From: Blautia liquoris
GTDB lineage: Bacteria; Bacillota; Clostridia; Lachnospirales; Lachnospiraceae
Length of the DNA: 64,000 nt
NCBI RefSeq assembly: GCF_015159595.1
Contig: NZ_CP063304.1
Location: forward strand, 1,302,001 to 1,366,000
Reading direction: 5' to 3'
The notes under the pieces were generated by a model that saw nothing but the letters and a program-made list of their open reading frames with translations, was not told where the DNA came from and ran no database searches. Below, piece by piece: positions 36,710-46,921 of the stretch (its first letter is position 1; every line of letters starts with the position of its first letter). Both the position numbers and the translations under genes were made by a program.

Positions 36710-37936
36710 ATGAAAATCTATGAAGAATTACAGGAACGTGGGCTGATTGCACAGGTGACGGACGAGAAGGAAATCAGGGAACTGGTAAACAATGGAAAGG
36801 CGACATTTTATATTGGGTTTGACCCGACAGCGGACAGCCTGCATGTAGGTCACTTTATGGCTTTATGTCTGATGAAACGGCTGCAGATGGCCGGTAATAA
36901 ACCTATTGCTCTTTTGGGAGGCGGCACCGGAATGGTCGGGGACCCTTCTGGGAGAAGTGATATGCGCCAGATGATGACTGTGGAGACAATTCAGCACAAC
37001 TGTGACCGATTCAAAGAACAGATCAGCCGTTTTATCGATTTCTCGAATGACAAAGCTTTGATTGTCAATAATGCCGAGTGGCTTAATAACTTGAATTATA
37101 TTGAGTTTTTGAGAGATGTAGGTCCTCATTTTTCCGTGAACCGTATGCTGACTGCTGAGTGTTATAAGCAGAGAATGGAGAAAGGGCTAAGTTTTCTGGA
37201 ATTCAATTACATGATTATGCAAAGCTATGATTTCTTTGAGCTCTTTACCAGATATGGCTGTAATATGCAGTTTGGTGGTGATGATCAGTGGAGCAATATG
37301 CTGGGCGGAACAGAACTGATTCGACGCAAACTCGGAAAAGATGCTTATGCCATGACAATTACTCTGCTTTTGAATTCTGAGGGTAAAAAGATGGGAAAGA
37401 CTCAGTCAGGAGCTGTGTGGCTTGATCCTGATAAAACTTCTCCTTTCGATTTTTATCAGTACTGGAGGAATGTATCGGATTCGGACGTCTTGAAATGCCT
37501 CCGTATGCTGACATTCCTTCCGCTGGAGCAGATCGACGAGATGGACCACTGGGAGGGTTCCAGACTAAACCAGGCTAAAGAAATACTGGCTTATGAACTG
37601 ACAAATCTTGTTCACGGTGAGGATGAAGCAAAAAAAGCACAGAGCAGTGCGAAGGAAATTTTTGCAGGCAGTGGTTCTTCTGAAAACATGCCAACAGAGG
37701 AGATTGCAAATGAAGATTTCGAGAATGATCAGATTGACTTGATCAGCCTTCTTCAAAAAGCAGGCCTTGTGGACACAAGAAGTGAGGGAAGACGTGCTAT
37801 TTTACAGGGAGGGGTTCAGATTAACGGCGAAAAAATACAGGACGTGAAATATCTTGTTTTAAAAGAGAAATTCGCTCCAGACGGACTCATCCTGCGAAAG
37901 GGAAAGAAGAACTATAAAAAAGTTTGCGTCAAATAA
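36710..37936 (+). CDS. tyrS: Tyrosyl-tRNA synthetase
   Basis: 408 residues. Class I signatures are present: the HIGH-like motif as HVGH (SLHVGHFMAL) and the KMSKS-like loop as KMGKT. The YIGFDPTADSLH N-terminal motif is typical, and a C-terminal S4 RNA-binding domain (SEGRRAILQGGVQINGEK) follows. The ATG at 36710 has CAGGAGG eight bases upstream. Controlled by the preceding T-box with a Tyr specifier. Confidence 0.97.
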   Translation: MKIYEELQERGLIAQVTDEKEIRELVNNGKATFYIGFDPTADSLHVGHFMALCLMKRLQMAGNKPIALLGGGTGMVGDPSGRSDMRQMMTVETIQHNCDRFKEQISRFIDFSNDKALIVNNAEWLNNLNYIEFLRDVGPHFSVNRMLTAECYKQRMEKGLSFLEFNYMIMQSYDFFELFTRYGCNMQFGGDDQWSNMLGGTELIRRKLGKDAYAMTITLLLNSEGKKMGKTQSGAVWLDPDKTSPFDFYQYWRNVSDSDVLKCLRMLTFLPLEQIDEMDHWEGSRLNQAKEILAYELTNLVHGEDEAKKAQSSAKEIFAGSGSSENMPTEEIANEDFENDQIDLISLLQKAGLVDTRSEGRRAILQGGVQINGEKIQDVKYLVLKEKFAPDGLILRKGKKNYKKVCVK

Positions 37937-37999
37937 AAACTTGTGATAATATAATTGCGTGAGAACGAAGAACATGTTATTTATTTAGGAGGAACGATA

Positions 38000-40654
38000 T
38001 TGGAGAAATATGGTGTGAATGAACTCCGAAGAATGTTTCTGGAATTCTTTGAGAGTAAGGGACATCTGGCAATGGAGAGTTTTTCTTTGGTGCCACATAA
38101 TGATAACAGCCTGTTGTTAATTAACTCGGGTATGGCACCACTGAAACCATACTTTACAGGTGCGGAGATTCCGCCAAAAACCCGTGTTACTACCTGCCAG
38201 AAATGTATCCGAACCGGAGATATTGAAAATGTAGGAAAGACCGCACGCCATGGCACCTTTTTTGAAATGCTCGGTAATTTCTCATTCGGAGATTATTTTA
38301 AACATGAGGCGATTAGATGGTCCTGGGAATTCTTGACAGAAGTTGTTGGCCTTGATGCGGACAGGTTATACCCTTCTGTATATGAAAAGGATGATGAAGC
38401 CTTTGATATATGGCAAAATGAGATTGGAATTTCATCTGAGAGGATCTTCCGTTTTGGAAAGGAAGATAACTTCTGGGAGCATGGAAGTGGCCCCTGCGGT
38501 CCCTGTTCTGAGATCTATTATGATCGAGGAGAGGAATATGGCTGTAAAAAACCGGGCTGCACGGTAGGCTGTGACTGTGATCGCTACATGGAGGTCTGGA
38601 ATAACGTGTTTTCTCAGTTTAACAACGACGGACATGGCCATTATACAGATCTGATCCAGAAGAACATTGATACCGGGATGGGGCTTGAACGCCTTGCAGT
38701 TGCAGTTCAGGATGTAGATTCTATTTTCGACATAGATACGATCCGCGCACTGCGCGATAAGGTGTGTGAAATTGCAGGAGTAAGATATGGTGAGAATCAT
38801 GCGACAGACGTTTCCATACGTCTGATCACAGATCACATACGTTCTGCAACATTCATGATTTCGGATGGAATTATGCCGACGAATGAAGGACGCGGATATG
38901 TACTTAGACGACTGATTCGACGTGCATCCAGACATGGCAGACTCTTAAACATTCATGGTCTGTTCCTTGCAAAATTATGCGATACAGTGATAGAAGGAAG
39001 CAAAGATGGGTATCCCGAGCTTGAAGAAAAGAAAAATTTTATTTTCAATGTCCTGAATAATGAGGAAAAGCAGTTCCATAAAACTATCGATCAGGGACTC
39101 ACAATTTTAAATGAAATGGAAGAAAAACTTTCCAGTATGGGACTTAAGATTTTAGACGGTGAAGATGCTTTCAAGCTATATGACACTTATGGATTTCCGC
39201 TCGATCTGACCCGTGAGATCCTTGGAGAGAAAGGCTATGACATCGACGAAGAGGGTTTTAAAAAATCGATGGAGGAACAGCGTAACAGAGCGAGAAGTGC
39301 TCGTGCGGCAACGAACTATATGGGGAAAGAATCTACTGTATACGATTTGATTCCAGCATCTTTGTCTACTAAATTTGTAGGATACGATCATCTTGCATGT
39401 GAATCGAAAGTGACGGCTCTGACGACCGATGCCAGTGACAAAAATGCGGAACTTACAGATTCCCTGATGGAAGGGCAGAAAGGCACAATCGTTGTGGAAG
39501 AGACTCCGTTTTATGCTACCATGGGCGGGCAGGTCGGAGACTGTGGTACCATCAGCACAGAAAACGGCGTATTTCAAGTCGATGAGACGATTCATCTTGG
39601 CGGGGAAAAGTACGGTCATGTAGGCGTGATGAAAAGTGGTATGATCTTGGGGGGCGATGTAGTAACCCTTGCAGTAGATGGACCCGCAAGAAGGGCGACT
39701 GCCAGAAATCACAGTGCAACACACCTGCTTCAGAAAGCACTCAAGAATGTTCTGGGAAGTCATGTTGAACAAAAGGGATCACTCGTTACGCCAACCAGAC
39801 TTAGGTTTGACTTTGCTCATTTTGCTCCTATGACGGAAGATGAGATTAGCCAGGTGGAGAACCTGGTGAATGAAGAAATTCAGGCACAGCTTATGGTTAA
39901 AACAGAAGTCATGAATATCGAAGAGGCGAAAAAAACTGGTGCAATGGCATTATTCGGTGAAAAATATGGTGATAAAGTCCGCATTGTTTCGATGGGTGAT
40001 TTCTCGAAAGAATTCTGCGGGGGAACTCATGTCCACAATACTGGAGATATTATGCTCTTTAAGATTCTGTCTGAATCAGGGATCGCAGCCGGGGTCCGCA
40101 GGATTGAGGCTTTGACAGGTGAAGAGGTAATAGCATATTATAAAAAACAAGAGCTCATTCTTTCGAATGTAGCTGAAAAGTTAAAATGCAGTCCGCAGGA
40201 AACGGTGGAAAAGGTTACTCATCTTCAGGCGGAAAACAGAGAGCTTCATAGTGATAATGAATCCTTGAAGAGTAAAGCTGCAAGGAATGCACTTGGAGAC
40301 GTCATGGAAAAGGTTCAGGAAATAAACGGTGTAAAACTACTTGCAGCGTCTGTGCCTGATCAGGATATGAACGCTCTTCGCGACCTTGGTGATCAGTTGA
40401 AATCTAAAATTGGGGAGGGCGTTGTGGTCCTGGCATCCTCCAAGAACAAGAAAGTAAGTCTGCTTGCCATGGCAACTGATACCGCTATGAAAAAGGGCGC
40501 TCATGCAGGAAAGCTTGTGAAGGAACTTGCCGCACTTGTCGGCGGAGGCGGAGGTGGCCGTCCGAATATGGCACAGGCTGGTGGTAAAAATGCCGATCAG
40601 ATACCTGCTGCGATATCAAAAGCATCACAGGTACTGGAAGGACAGATTCAATAA
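38000..40654 (+). CDS. alaS: Alanyl-tRNA synthetase
   Basis: 884 residues from a TTG at 38000 with AGGAGG eight bases upstream; the family N-terminus (NELRRMFLEFFESKGH) begins right there. The class II core contains NSGMAPLKPYF and RRASRHGRLL. The editing domain has the HSATHLLQKAL zinc-binding His pair and CGGTHVHNTG. The C-terminal C-Ala domain has GGGGGGRPNMAQAGGK. No T-box precedes it; only ~60 bases separate it from tyrS, so the two may be co-transcribed. Confidence 0.97.
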   Translation: MEKYGVNELRRMFLEFFESKGHLAMESFSLVPHNDNSLLLINSGMAPLKPYFTGAEIPPKTRVTTCQKCIRTGDIENVGKTARHGTFFEMLGNFSFGDYFKHEAIRWSWEFLTEVVGLDADRLYPSVYEKDDEAFDIWQNEIGISSERIFRFGKEDNFWEHGSGPCGPCSEIYYDRGEEYGCKKPGCTVGCDCDRYMEVWNNVFSQFNNDGHGHYTDLIQKNIDTGMGLERLAVAVQDVDSIFDIDTIRALRDKVCEIAGVRYGENHATDVSIRLITDHIRSATFMISDGIMPTNEGRGYVLRRLIRRASRHGRLLNIHGLFLAKLCDTVIEGSKDGYPELEEKKNFIFNVLNNEEKQFHKTIDQGLTILNEMEEKLSSMGLKILDGEDAFKLYDTYGFPLDLTREILGEKGYDIDEEGFKKSMEEQRNRARSARAATNYMGKESTVYDLIPASLSTKFVGYDHLACESKVTALTTDASDKNAELTDSLMEGQKGTIVVEETPFYATMGGQVGDCGTISTENGVFQVDETIHLGGEKYGHVGVMKSGMILGGDVVTLAVDGPARRATARNHSATHLLQKALKNVLGSHVEQKGSLVTPTRLRFDFAHFAPMTEDEISQVENLVNEEIQAQLMVKTEVMNIEEAKKTGAMALFGEKYGDKVRIVSMGDFSKEFCGGTHVHNTGDIMLFKILSESGIAAGVRRIEALTGEEVIAYYKKQELILSNVAEKLKCSPQETVEKVTHLQAENRELHSDNESLKSKAARNALGDVMEKVQEINGVKLLAASVPDQDMNALRDLGDQLKSKIGEGVVVLASSKNKKVSLLAMATDTAMKKGAHAGKLVKELAALVGGGGGGRPNMAQAGGKNADQIPAAISKASQVLEGQIQ

Positions 40655-40672
40655 GAATTTTCCTGAAAAGTG

Positions 40673-40700
40673 TTGACGTTTTTTGAATATCTGGTATAAT
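40673..40700 (+). promoter_or_regulatory. Promoter of rpsU
   Basis: TTGACG at 40673, 16-base spacer, TATAAT at 40695. Strong match upstream of a ribosomal protein gene. Confidence 0.8.
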
Positions 40701-40777
40701 TAACCTAGTGCAAAAAAATACCCAGACAGTTGTATTTAAGCACAATCTACAACTGGAGGGAGGTTAGGTGTGAGTCT

Positions 40778-40954
40778 ATGTCAAATGTAATCGTTAAAGA
40801 AAACGAGACGTTGGATAGTGCTTTACGCAGATTTAAACGCAGCTGCGCAAAAGCAGGTATTCAGCAGGAAATTCGCAAGAGGGAGCATTACGAAAAACCA
40901 AGTGTTCGTCGTAAGAAGAAATCTGAAGCTGCTAGAAAGCGTAAATATAATTAA
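40778..40954 (+). CDS. rpsU: 30S ribosomal protein S21
   Basis: 58 residues, very basic. Typical S21 sequence: [19 protein letters not shown] near the N-terminus and [17 protein letters not shown] at the end. The ATG at 40778 gives the canonical length; the longer frame upstream is not part of the protein. It has its own promoter and is followed by a hairpin terminator. Confidence 0.97.
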   Translation: MSNVIVKENETLDSALRRFKRSCAKAGIQQEIRKREHYEKPSVRRKKKSEAARKRKYN

Positions 40955-40962
40955 TGTGCTGA

Positions 40963-40998
40963 TTGAGAGGCTGCCGCAATTTTTTGTGGCGGTCTTTT
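40963..40998 (+). terminator. Intrinsic terminator after rpsU
   Basis: Stem CTGCCGCAA / TTGTGGCGG with flanking pairs and a TCTTTTAT end. Confidence 0.7.
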
Positions 40999-41045
40999 AT
41001 CGTCAGGGGCGGTTTTACGAAGCTAAACAGTAGGAGATTAGGGTG

Positions 41046-42581
41046 ATGAAAAAGATCTTTAAAATCATGTCAAACAGAGTTTTCGTGGTCGCCGTTGCAC
41101 TGGTTTTGCAGTTGTTCTGGTTTGTCGGTCTCGGAGTTTTTCTGACAGATCGCTACATCTATTTTAATATTGTTATTACGGCTATTGCCATTGTAACTTC
41201 TCTTTGGCTTGTGAATCAGAGAATTAATCCCTCTTATAAACTGACCTGGGCAATTGTAATTCTTGGTATGCCGATTCTTGGAATTGTTCTCTATTTTATT
41301 ATGGGAAAATCAAGAATTGCAAAGAAGTTTTGCGTGAAATACGAAGACGTACTGGCAGAACAGGGGGAAATACTAAGGGAAGATGAAGAATATAGAACAG
41401 CTCTTGCTAAGATAGATCGTCTGGTCAGCGGACAATCTGTATATCTTCGGGATTACGCGGATTCTCCTGTCTATCAGAATACGAAAACCGAATATTTTCC
41501 GGTCGGAGAAGACTGGTTTGCAAAATACTTAGAAGAACTTGATAAGGCCGAACACTATATTTTTATGGAATATTTTATTCTTGGGGAGGGATATATGTGG
41601 AACGCAGTCCTCGAGATTCTGACAAGAAAGGCCGCTGAAGGAGTGGACGTTCGTCTGATCTATGATGATTTTGGTTGTATCATATCCATGCCTCCAAGAT
41701 TCTACAAGAGTCTTCAGGCAAAGGGAATTAAGTGTGCTTCCTTCAATCCGGTGCGTCCGTTATTAAATATTGTGTTAAACAACAGAGATCACAGAAAAAT
41801 CACGGTCATTGATGGGCATACAGCATTTACGGGAGGTGTCAATCTTTCCGATGAATATATCAATCAGAAAGTACGCTTTGGACATTGGAAAGACTCAGGC
41901 ATCTATCTGCATGGTGAGGCCGTGTGGAACTTTACGGTTATGTTCCTGCGAATGTGGTCTGTGATCACGGGAATGAGAGAGAACTTTGAGAATTTTAAAC
42001 CGAAGAAACACCATCTTGAAACGTTTGAGACGGATGGTTTTGTCCAGCCTTATGGAGATAACCCAATGGATAATGAAACTGTTGGGGAAAATGTATATCT
42101 GAATATTATCTCCAGAGCAAAAGACTATGTCTATATATTTACTCCTTATCTCGTTGTGGATCACGAGACTATGCAGGCACTATGCACCTGTGCAAAGCGC
42201 GGTGTAGATGTCAGGATAGTCACACCGGGAATCCCGGACAAAAAAATTGTATTTCTGACAACGCAGTCCTATTATGAGGAACTCATTGAATCCGGGGTCA
42301 GAATTTACCAATATACTCCTGGCTTTATACATTCGAAAAGCTTTGTCAGCGATGATGATATTTCAGTTGTCGGAACGATTAACCTTGATTATCGCAGCTT
42401 GTATCTTCATTTTGAATGTGGTGTCTGGATGTATCAAACTGAGTCCATAGCGGATGTAAAAGATGATTTCCTTAAAACTCTCGACTACTCGGAAGAGATG
42501 ACACTTGATTTCTGCAGAAACAGAAACCTGATCATAAGGGGATTTCAGAGTATACTTCGCCTGATTGCTCCCATGTTATAA
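41046..42581 (+). CDS. cls: Cardiolipin synthase (phospholipase D family)
   Basis: 511 residues from the ATG at 41046; a GTG is one codon upstream. Two N-terminal membrane helices come first (VVAVALVLQLFWFVGLGVFL and a second at ~40-90). Two PLD phosphodiesterase motifs follow: HRKITVIDG (first HKD) and IHSKSFVSDD (second HKD), in the usual spacing. It condenses two phosphatidylglycerols to cardiolipin. The N-terminal NQRINPSYKLTWAIVILGMPILG is typical of clostridial Cls. Transcribed after rpsU with no other partner evident. Confidence 0.94.
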   Translation: MKKIFKIMSNRVFVVAVALVLQLFWFVGLGVFLTDRYIYFNIVITAIAIVTSLWLVNQRINPSYKLTWAIVILGMPILGIVLYFIMGKSRIAKKFCVKYEDVLAEQGEILREDEEYRTALAKIDRLVSGQSVYLRDYADSPVYQNTKTEYFPVGEDWFAKYLEELDKAEHYIFMEYFILGEGYMWNAVLEILTRKAAEGVDVRLIYDDFGCIISMPPRFYKSLQAKGIKCASFNPVRPLLNIVLNNRDHRKITVIDGHTAFTGGVNLSDEYINQKVRFGHWKDSGIYLHGEAVWNFTVMFLRMWSVITGMRENFENFKPKKHHLETFETDGFVQPYGDNPMDNETVGENVYLNIISRAKDYVYIFTPYLVVDHETMQALCTCAKRGVDVRIVTPGIPDKKIVFLTTQSYYEELIESGVRIYQYTPGFIHSKSFVSDDDISVVGTINLDYRSLYLHFECGVWMYQTESIADVKDDFLKTLDYSEEMTLDFCRNRNLIIRGFQSILRLIAPML

Positions 42582-42667
42582 AACATTATAAGTCAGTCCC
42601 CAACTTTTATCATCATCCTACCTGTCCTCACATAAGATGAGATAGAACGAATAAAAATGGAGATGAC

Positions 42668-43828
42668 ATGAAGAAGTTCCTGATTGTGTTACTTACACTG
42701 GTAATGATAACGCCATCACTTTGTATTACGGCGAGGGCAGATCTAGAACTGGCGTCGCCCAGTACAATTTTGATGGAAAGCAGTACGGGAAAGATTCTAT
42801 ATGAACAAAATGCAGACGAGCAGAGGAGTCCGGCAAGTATCACAAAGATCATGACATTGATTCTGATCTTTGACGAGCTTTCTAAGGAAAACATTCATCT
42901 TACAGATGAGGTGACAACCAGTGCTTATGCAAAAAGCATGGGAGGTTCACAGGTCTTTCTGGAGGAAGGTGAGCAGCAGAGTGTGGAAACCATGATAAAA
43001 TGTATTGTGATTGCATCTGGAAATGATGCCTCGGTTGCCATGGCTGAGCACATTGCAGGAAGCGAAGCAGAATTTGTCTCTCGGATGAATGCACGTGCCA
43101 AGGGATTAGGAATGGAAAATACAAACTTTGAGGATTGCTGTGGACTTACTGAATCAACGAATCACTATACAACGGCACATGATGTCGCATTGATGTCTAA
43201 AGAATTGATCACCCATTATCCACAGGTCCTTGATTATTCTTCCATTTGGATGGAGGACATTACACATGTGACGAAACAGGAGACGAAACCCTTTACTCTT
43301 TCAAACACAAATAAACTCGTGCATAGTTATGACGGTTGCGTGGGATTAAAAACAGGCAGCACAAGCATCGCTAAGTATTGTGTGTCTGCTGTCGCCGAAA
43401 GGGACAAAATTCGTCTAATTGCTGTTGTCATGGGAGCACCAGATTATAAGGTGAGATTCTCAGATGCAGCTTCAATGCTGAATTATGGTTTTGGTATCTG
43501 TAAACTATATGTGGATGAGAATAAGAAAAACCCGGGGAAGATTGATGTAAAAGGCGGAACCAAAAAACAAGTGGGCTGTACTTATGAGGGAGAATTCCGC
43601 TATCTTGATACGGAGGGAAAACCTCTGGATCAGATAAAGAAAGTGGTTAAATTACATAAAAATGTAAAGGCTCCGCTGAGGAAGGGCGATATAGCGGGCA
43701 AAGCGGTATATACGCTGGAAGGCAGTGAAATCGGCCACGTAAATCTTGTATATGACAAAAACGTGCCAAGGGCCGGATATTCACACTGCCTGAAAGAAGT
43801 ATGGAGTTGTTTTTTAATGGCTGCTTAA
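42668..43828 (+). CDS. D-alanyl-D-alanine carboxypeptidase (DacF/PBP5-like)
   Basis: 386 residues with an N-terminal signal peptide (FLIVLLTLVMITPSLCITARA). The penicillin-binding motifs are all present: SITK (SxxK nucleophile), SGNDA (SxN) and KTGST (KTG). The C-terminal region is the PBP5-associated beta domain. It trims terminal D-Ala from peptidoglycan stem peptides; clostridial paralogues are often sporulation-linked (DacF). Confidence 0.94.
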   Translation: MKKFLIVLLTLVMITPSLCITARADLELASPSTILMESSTGKILYEQNADEQRSPASITKIMTLILIFDELSKENIHLTDEVTTSAYAKSMGGSQVFLEEGEQQSVETMIKCIVIASGNDASVAMAEHIAGSEAEFVSRMNARAKGLGMENTNFEDCCGLTESTNHYTTAHDVALMSKELITHYPQVLDYSSIWMEDITHVTKQETKPFTLSNTNKLVHSYDGCVGLKTGSTSIAKYCVSAVAERDKIRLIAVVMGAPDYKVRFSDAASMLNYGFGICKLYVDENKKNPGKIDVKGGTKKQVGCTYEGEFRYLDTEGKPLDQIKKVVKLHKNVKAPLRKGDIAGKAVYTLEGSEIGHVNLVYDKNVPRAGYSHCLKEVWSCFLMAA

Positions 43829-43872
43829 CTGATATTTCGTGCAGCTTTTTACACTGAGACAGCAGGTACAAT

Positions 43873-44691
43873 ATGAAAAATTTTAAGACCAAAACTTATC
43901 AGATAAAAAAAAGTTGGCAAAACGAACCTCAGGCAGAAAGCCTGCGGTTCGTTTTCGTGAGTGATCTCCATAATCATGAATTTGGTTTTGAAAATCAGAT
44001 TCTTTTAAAGGAAATTGAAAAGATCAATCCGGACGCTGTGCTGATCGGAGGAGATACAATAGTGGGAAAACCAAGATTCCCAATTGATGTGGCATGTGAC
44101 TTTATCACTGCAGTTGCAGAAAAATTTCCGGTATATTATGCCAATGGCAATCATGAATATCGTCTTCGCCTCTATCCCGAACAATATGGAGACATGTATC
44201 AGCAATTTGTTGATGTAATTCATCGTGCTGGAGTCTGCCATCTTGTCAATCAAAGTGCTTATACGAAATTTAGGGGAACTCCCGTTGCAATTCACGGATT
44301 TGAAGCGGATCGAAAGTATTACCAACGTTTCAGAAATGTAAAAATGCCCGTGTCCGAACTAAACGATATCTTTGGACAGCCTGACCCGCATTACTATCAT
44401 ATTCTGCTGGCACATAATCCTGATTATATTGATACTTATCTGAAGTGGGGGGCTGATCTTACGTTGTCGGGGCACTGTCATGGCGGTATGATACGGATTG
44501 GCGAACATTATGGACTGGTCAGTCCAAATATGACACTGTTTTATCCTTATGCACATGGCCTGTTTTCTGGTGAGAAAAAAAACAATATGATTGTAAGTGC
44601 CGGTCTTGGAGAACATACGATTCCGGTTCGGATTTTTAATCCGAGAGAGCTCGTAGTCATATCTATAGACTTGTGTCCTGATAAGTCATGA
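43873..44691 (+). CDS. Calcineurin-like metallophosphoesterase
   Basis: 272 residues. The five-block metal site is readable: FVSDLHNHEF (block I), LIGGDTIVG (II), YANGNHEYR (III), then LLAHNPDY and LSGHCHGGMIRI (IV and V). It resembles the YkuE/YaeI group, which acts on lipids or nucleotides, but the substrate cannot be told from sequence. No signal peptide is present. It stands 44 bases after the carboxypeptidase gene. Confidence 0.92.
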   Translation: MKNFKTKTYQIKKSWQNEPQAESLRFVFVSDLHNHEFGFENQILLKEIEKINPDAVLIGGDTIVGKPRFPIDVACDFITAVAEKFPVYYANGNHEYRLRLYPEQYGDMYQQFVDVIHRAGVCHLVNQSAYTKFRGTPVAIHGFEADRKYYQRFRNVKMPVSELNDIFGQPDPHYYHILLAHNPDYIDTYLKWGADLTLSGHCHGGMIRIGEHYGLVSPNMTLFYPYAHGLFSGEKKNNMIVSAGLGEHTIPVRIFNPRELVVISIDLCPDKS

Positions 44692-44775
44692 CAGCATGAA
44701 AGGTTAATGACTTGATCATCTGATTAAAAAGTTAAAATTTGATTAGGATTTGTTTTAGAAAGGAACATAGGCATT

Positions 44776-45573
44776 ATGGGAATTCCTGTTAAACTTCCGG
44801 TTTTCGAGGGACCGCTGGATCTGCTTTTACATTTAATAGAGAAAAATAAAATAGATATTTATGATATACCAATTGTTGAGATTACGGATCAGTATCTTGA
44901 GTATATTCGGCAGATGAATCATGAAGATTTGAATGTAGTAAGTGAATTCATGGTGATGGCGGCAACTCTGATTGATATAAAATGCCGGATGCTGCTTCCC
45001 AAAGAGGTAAATGAGGAAGGCGAAGAGGAAGACCCAAGGGAAGAACTTGTTCATCAGCTCTTGGAGTACAAGACGTATAAATACATGTCATATCAGCTGC
45101 GGGAACAGATGGAGGAAGCCTCAAAAAATGTATATAAAAAACCAACAATTCCGGCTGAAGTGAAAAAGTATCAGGTCTCTATAGATCCACATGAGCTGTT
45201 AAAAGGTGTGTCCATCAACAAACTTCACATGATTTTCCAGTCGGTCTTAAAACGGCAGGAAGACAAAATTGATCCAATCCGAAGTAAATTTGGGCAGATT
45301 GAACCGGAAGAAGTATCACTGCCGGATAAAATGACTTTTGTTGAAAAATATGCGGTAAAAAAACGAAGCTTCAGCTTTAAAGATCTGCTGGAAAGTCAAT
45401 GTTCTAAATTCCAGGTAATTGTCACCTTTCTGGCAATGTTGGAGTTGATAAAAACCGGCAGAATCAGAATATCTCAAAAAGAAATTTTTGGAGATATCCT
45501 GATTGAATCGCTGGAAGATGAGAATACCATGGTAGAAGCGTATGCACAAGATCGTGAGGTGGAATATCAATGA
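44776..45573 (+). CDS. scpA: Segregation and condensation protein A (kleisin)
   Basis: 265 residues. The N-terminal signature FEGPLDLLLHLIEKNKIDIYDIPI is diagnostic, with an acidic linker near residue 85 and a winged-helix C-terminus (FLAMLELIKTGRIRISQKEIFGDI). Bridges SMC heads with ScpB for chromosome segregation. The 3' end overlaps the scpB start by four bases (ATGA), giving tight coupling. Confidence 0.97.
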   Translation: MGIPVKLPVFEGPLDLLLHLIEKNKIDIYDIPIVEITDQYLEYIRQMNHEDLNVVSEFMVMAATLIDIKCRMLLPKEVNEEGEEEDPREELVHQLLEYKTYKYMSYQLREQMEEASKNVYKKPTIPAEVKKYQVSIDPHELLKGVSINKLHMIFQSVLKRQEDKIDPIRSKFGQIEPEEVSLPDKMTFVEKYAVKKRSFSFKDLLESQCSKFQVIVTFLAMLELIKTGRIRISQKEIFGDILIESLEDENTMVEAYAQDREVEYQ

Positions 45574-46136
45574 AAGATAGAAAACATCTGGAAGCGGCCG
45601 TTGAGGCAATCTTATTCTCAATGGGGAATTCTGTTTCTGTGGAGATGGTTGCAAAAGCAATAGATTGTACTGTGAAGGAAACGCATGAATTGATCTGCCA
45701 AATGATGAAGAAATACGAGACAGAAGACAGGGGAATTATGATTGTAGAACTCGAGAACGCCTTTCAAATGTGTACAAAAAGAGAATACTACGACTATCTG
45801 ATCAATGTTGCGATTCAGCCAAAGGAGCCAGAACTTAGTGATGTGCTGATGGAAACGCTGTCAATTATTGCATATAAACAGCCCGTGACAAAGGCAGAGA
45901 TTGAAAAAATCCGAGGAGTCAAATCAGATCACGCGGTGAACAAATTGGTGGAATATAAATTGGTTCAGGAGCTCGGACGTTTAGATGCCCCCGGACGGCC
46001 GATTTTATTTGGAACTACAGAAGAATTTTTGAGGAGTTTTGGGGTGGATTCTACGGATAACCTTCCGGAAATCAATCCTGTGAAGCTGGAAGATTTTAAG
46101 GCAGAGGCTGAAGAGGAAGTTAAAGTAGAAATTTAA
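45570..46136 (+). CDS. scpB: Segregation and condensation protein B
   Basis: 188 residues with two winged-helix domains. Family motifs are EAILFSMGNSVS near residue 12 and ETLSIIAYKQPVTKAEIEKIRGVKSD in the second domain, followed by LGRLDAPGRPILFGTTEEFLRSFG. Overlaps scpA by ATGA. Partner of ScpA and SMC. A terminator follows. Confidence 0.97.
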   Translation: MKDRKHLEAAVEAILFSMGNSVSVEMVAKAIDCTVKETHELICQMMKKYETEDRGIMIVELENAFQMCTKREYYDYLINVAIQPKEPELSDVLMETLSIIAYKQPVTKAEIEKIRGVKSDHAVNKLVEYKLVQELGRLDAPGRPILFGTTEEFLRSFGVDSTDNLPEINPVKLEDFKAEAEEEVKVEI

Positions 46137-46164
46137 GTTTTCCCGGTGAAGTGATAAGATTTGC

Positions 46165-46199
46165 AAGGTTTTCATGAACAAAAGACATGAAACCTTTTC
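46165..46199 (+). terminator. Intrinsic terminator after scpB
   Basis: Arms AAGGTTTTCATG and CATGAAACCTTTT with a nine-base loop, and a T-rich tail. Terminates the scpAB unit; a -10-like TATAGT follows at ~46211 and may serve the next gene. Confidence 0.75.
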
Positions 46200-46282
46200 G
46201 AATTTGTGTTATAGTAAAGACAGACAATAAAGCCATTGGCTTTAAACTTAAAGTACATGAATCATTAAGGAGGATTTGACTT

Positions 46283-46921
46283 ATGAAAATCGCACTTATT
46301 AACGAGAACAGTCAGGCAGCAAAGAATAAAGAAATCTGTGCAGCATTGAAAAAGGTTGTAGAGCCTATGGGACATGAGGTATACAATTATGGAATGTATA
46401 CTGCCGATGATGCTGCACAGCTTACTTATGTACAGGAGGGAATTCTTGCAGCTGTACTTTTGAATTCTAAGGCAGTTGATTATGTGATTACAGGGTGCGG
46501 AACCGGCGAGGGTGCCATGCTTGCTTTAAACTCTTTTCCAGGTGTTATCTGTGGTCATGTAGAGGATCCGCTGGATGCTTATACCTTTGCACAGATCAAT
46601 AATGGAAATGCAATTGCGATTCCATTTGCAAAAGGATATGGATGGGGCGGAGACCTGAACCTGGAATATATCTTTGAAAAACTGTTTGTCGAAGAAGGCG
46701 GCCAGGGATATCCGAGAGAACGTGCTGTTCCGGAGAGACGTAACAAAACTATTCTGGATGGAGTAAGAGGAGTTTCTTTCCGAAAATTACCGGAAATCTT
46801 AAAAGAGTTAGATCAGGATCTTGTCAAGGGAGCACTGGCCGGCGAAAAATTCCAGGAATTATTCAATGCAAACTGCCAAGATGATGAGATCAAATCATTG
46901 GTAAAAGAAATTTTAGGATGA
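46283..46921 (+). CDS. RpiB/LacA/LacB-family sugar-phosphate isomerase
   Basis: 212 residues. The fold's GCGTGEGAMLALNSFPGV motif is clear at ~70-90, but the substrate-specific residues cannot be assigned. Typical RpiB is ~150 residues; here a C-terminal extension of about 60 residues (ERRNKTILDGVRGVSF and beyond) is present, as in related clostridial proteins of unknown specificity. The stop overlaps the start of the DUF362 gene (ATGA), pointing to a two-gene operon. Confidence 0.85.
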   Translation: MKIALINENSQAAKNKEICAALKKVVEPMGHEVYNYGMYTADDAAQLTYVQEGILAAVLLNSKAVDYVITGCGTGEGAMLALNSFPGVICGHVEDPLDAYTFAQINNGNAIAIPFAKGYGWGGDLNLEYIFEKLFVEEGGQGYPRERAVPERRNKTILDGVRGVSFRKLPEILKELDQDLVKGALAGEKFQELFNANCQDDEIKSLVKEILG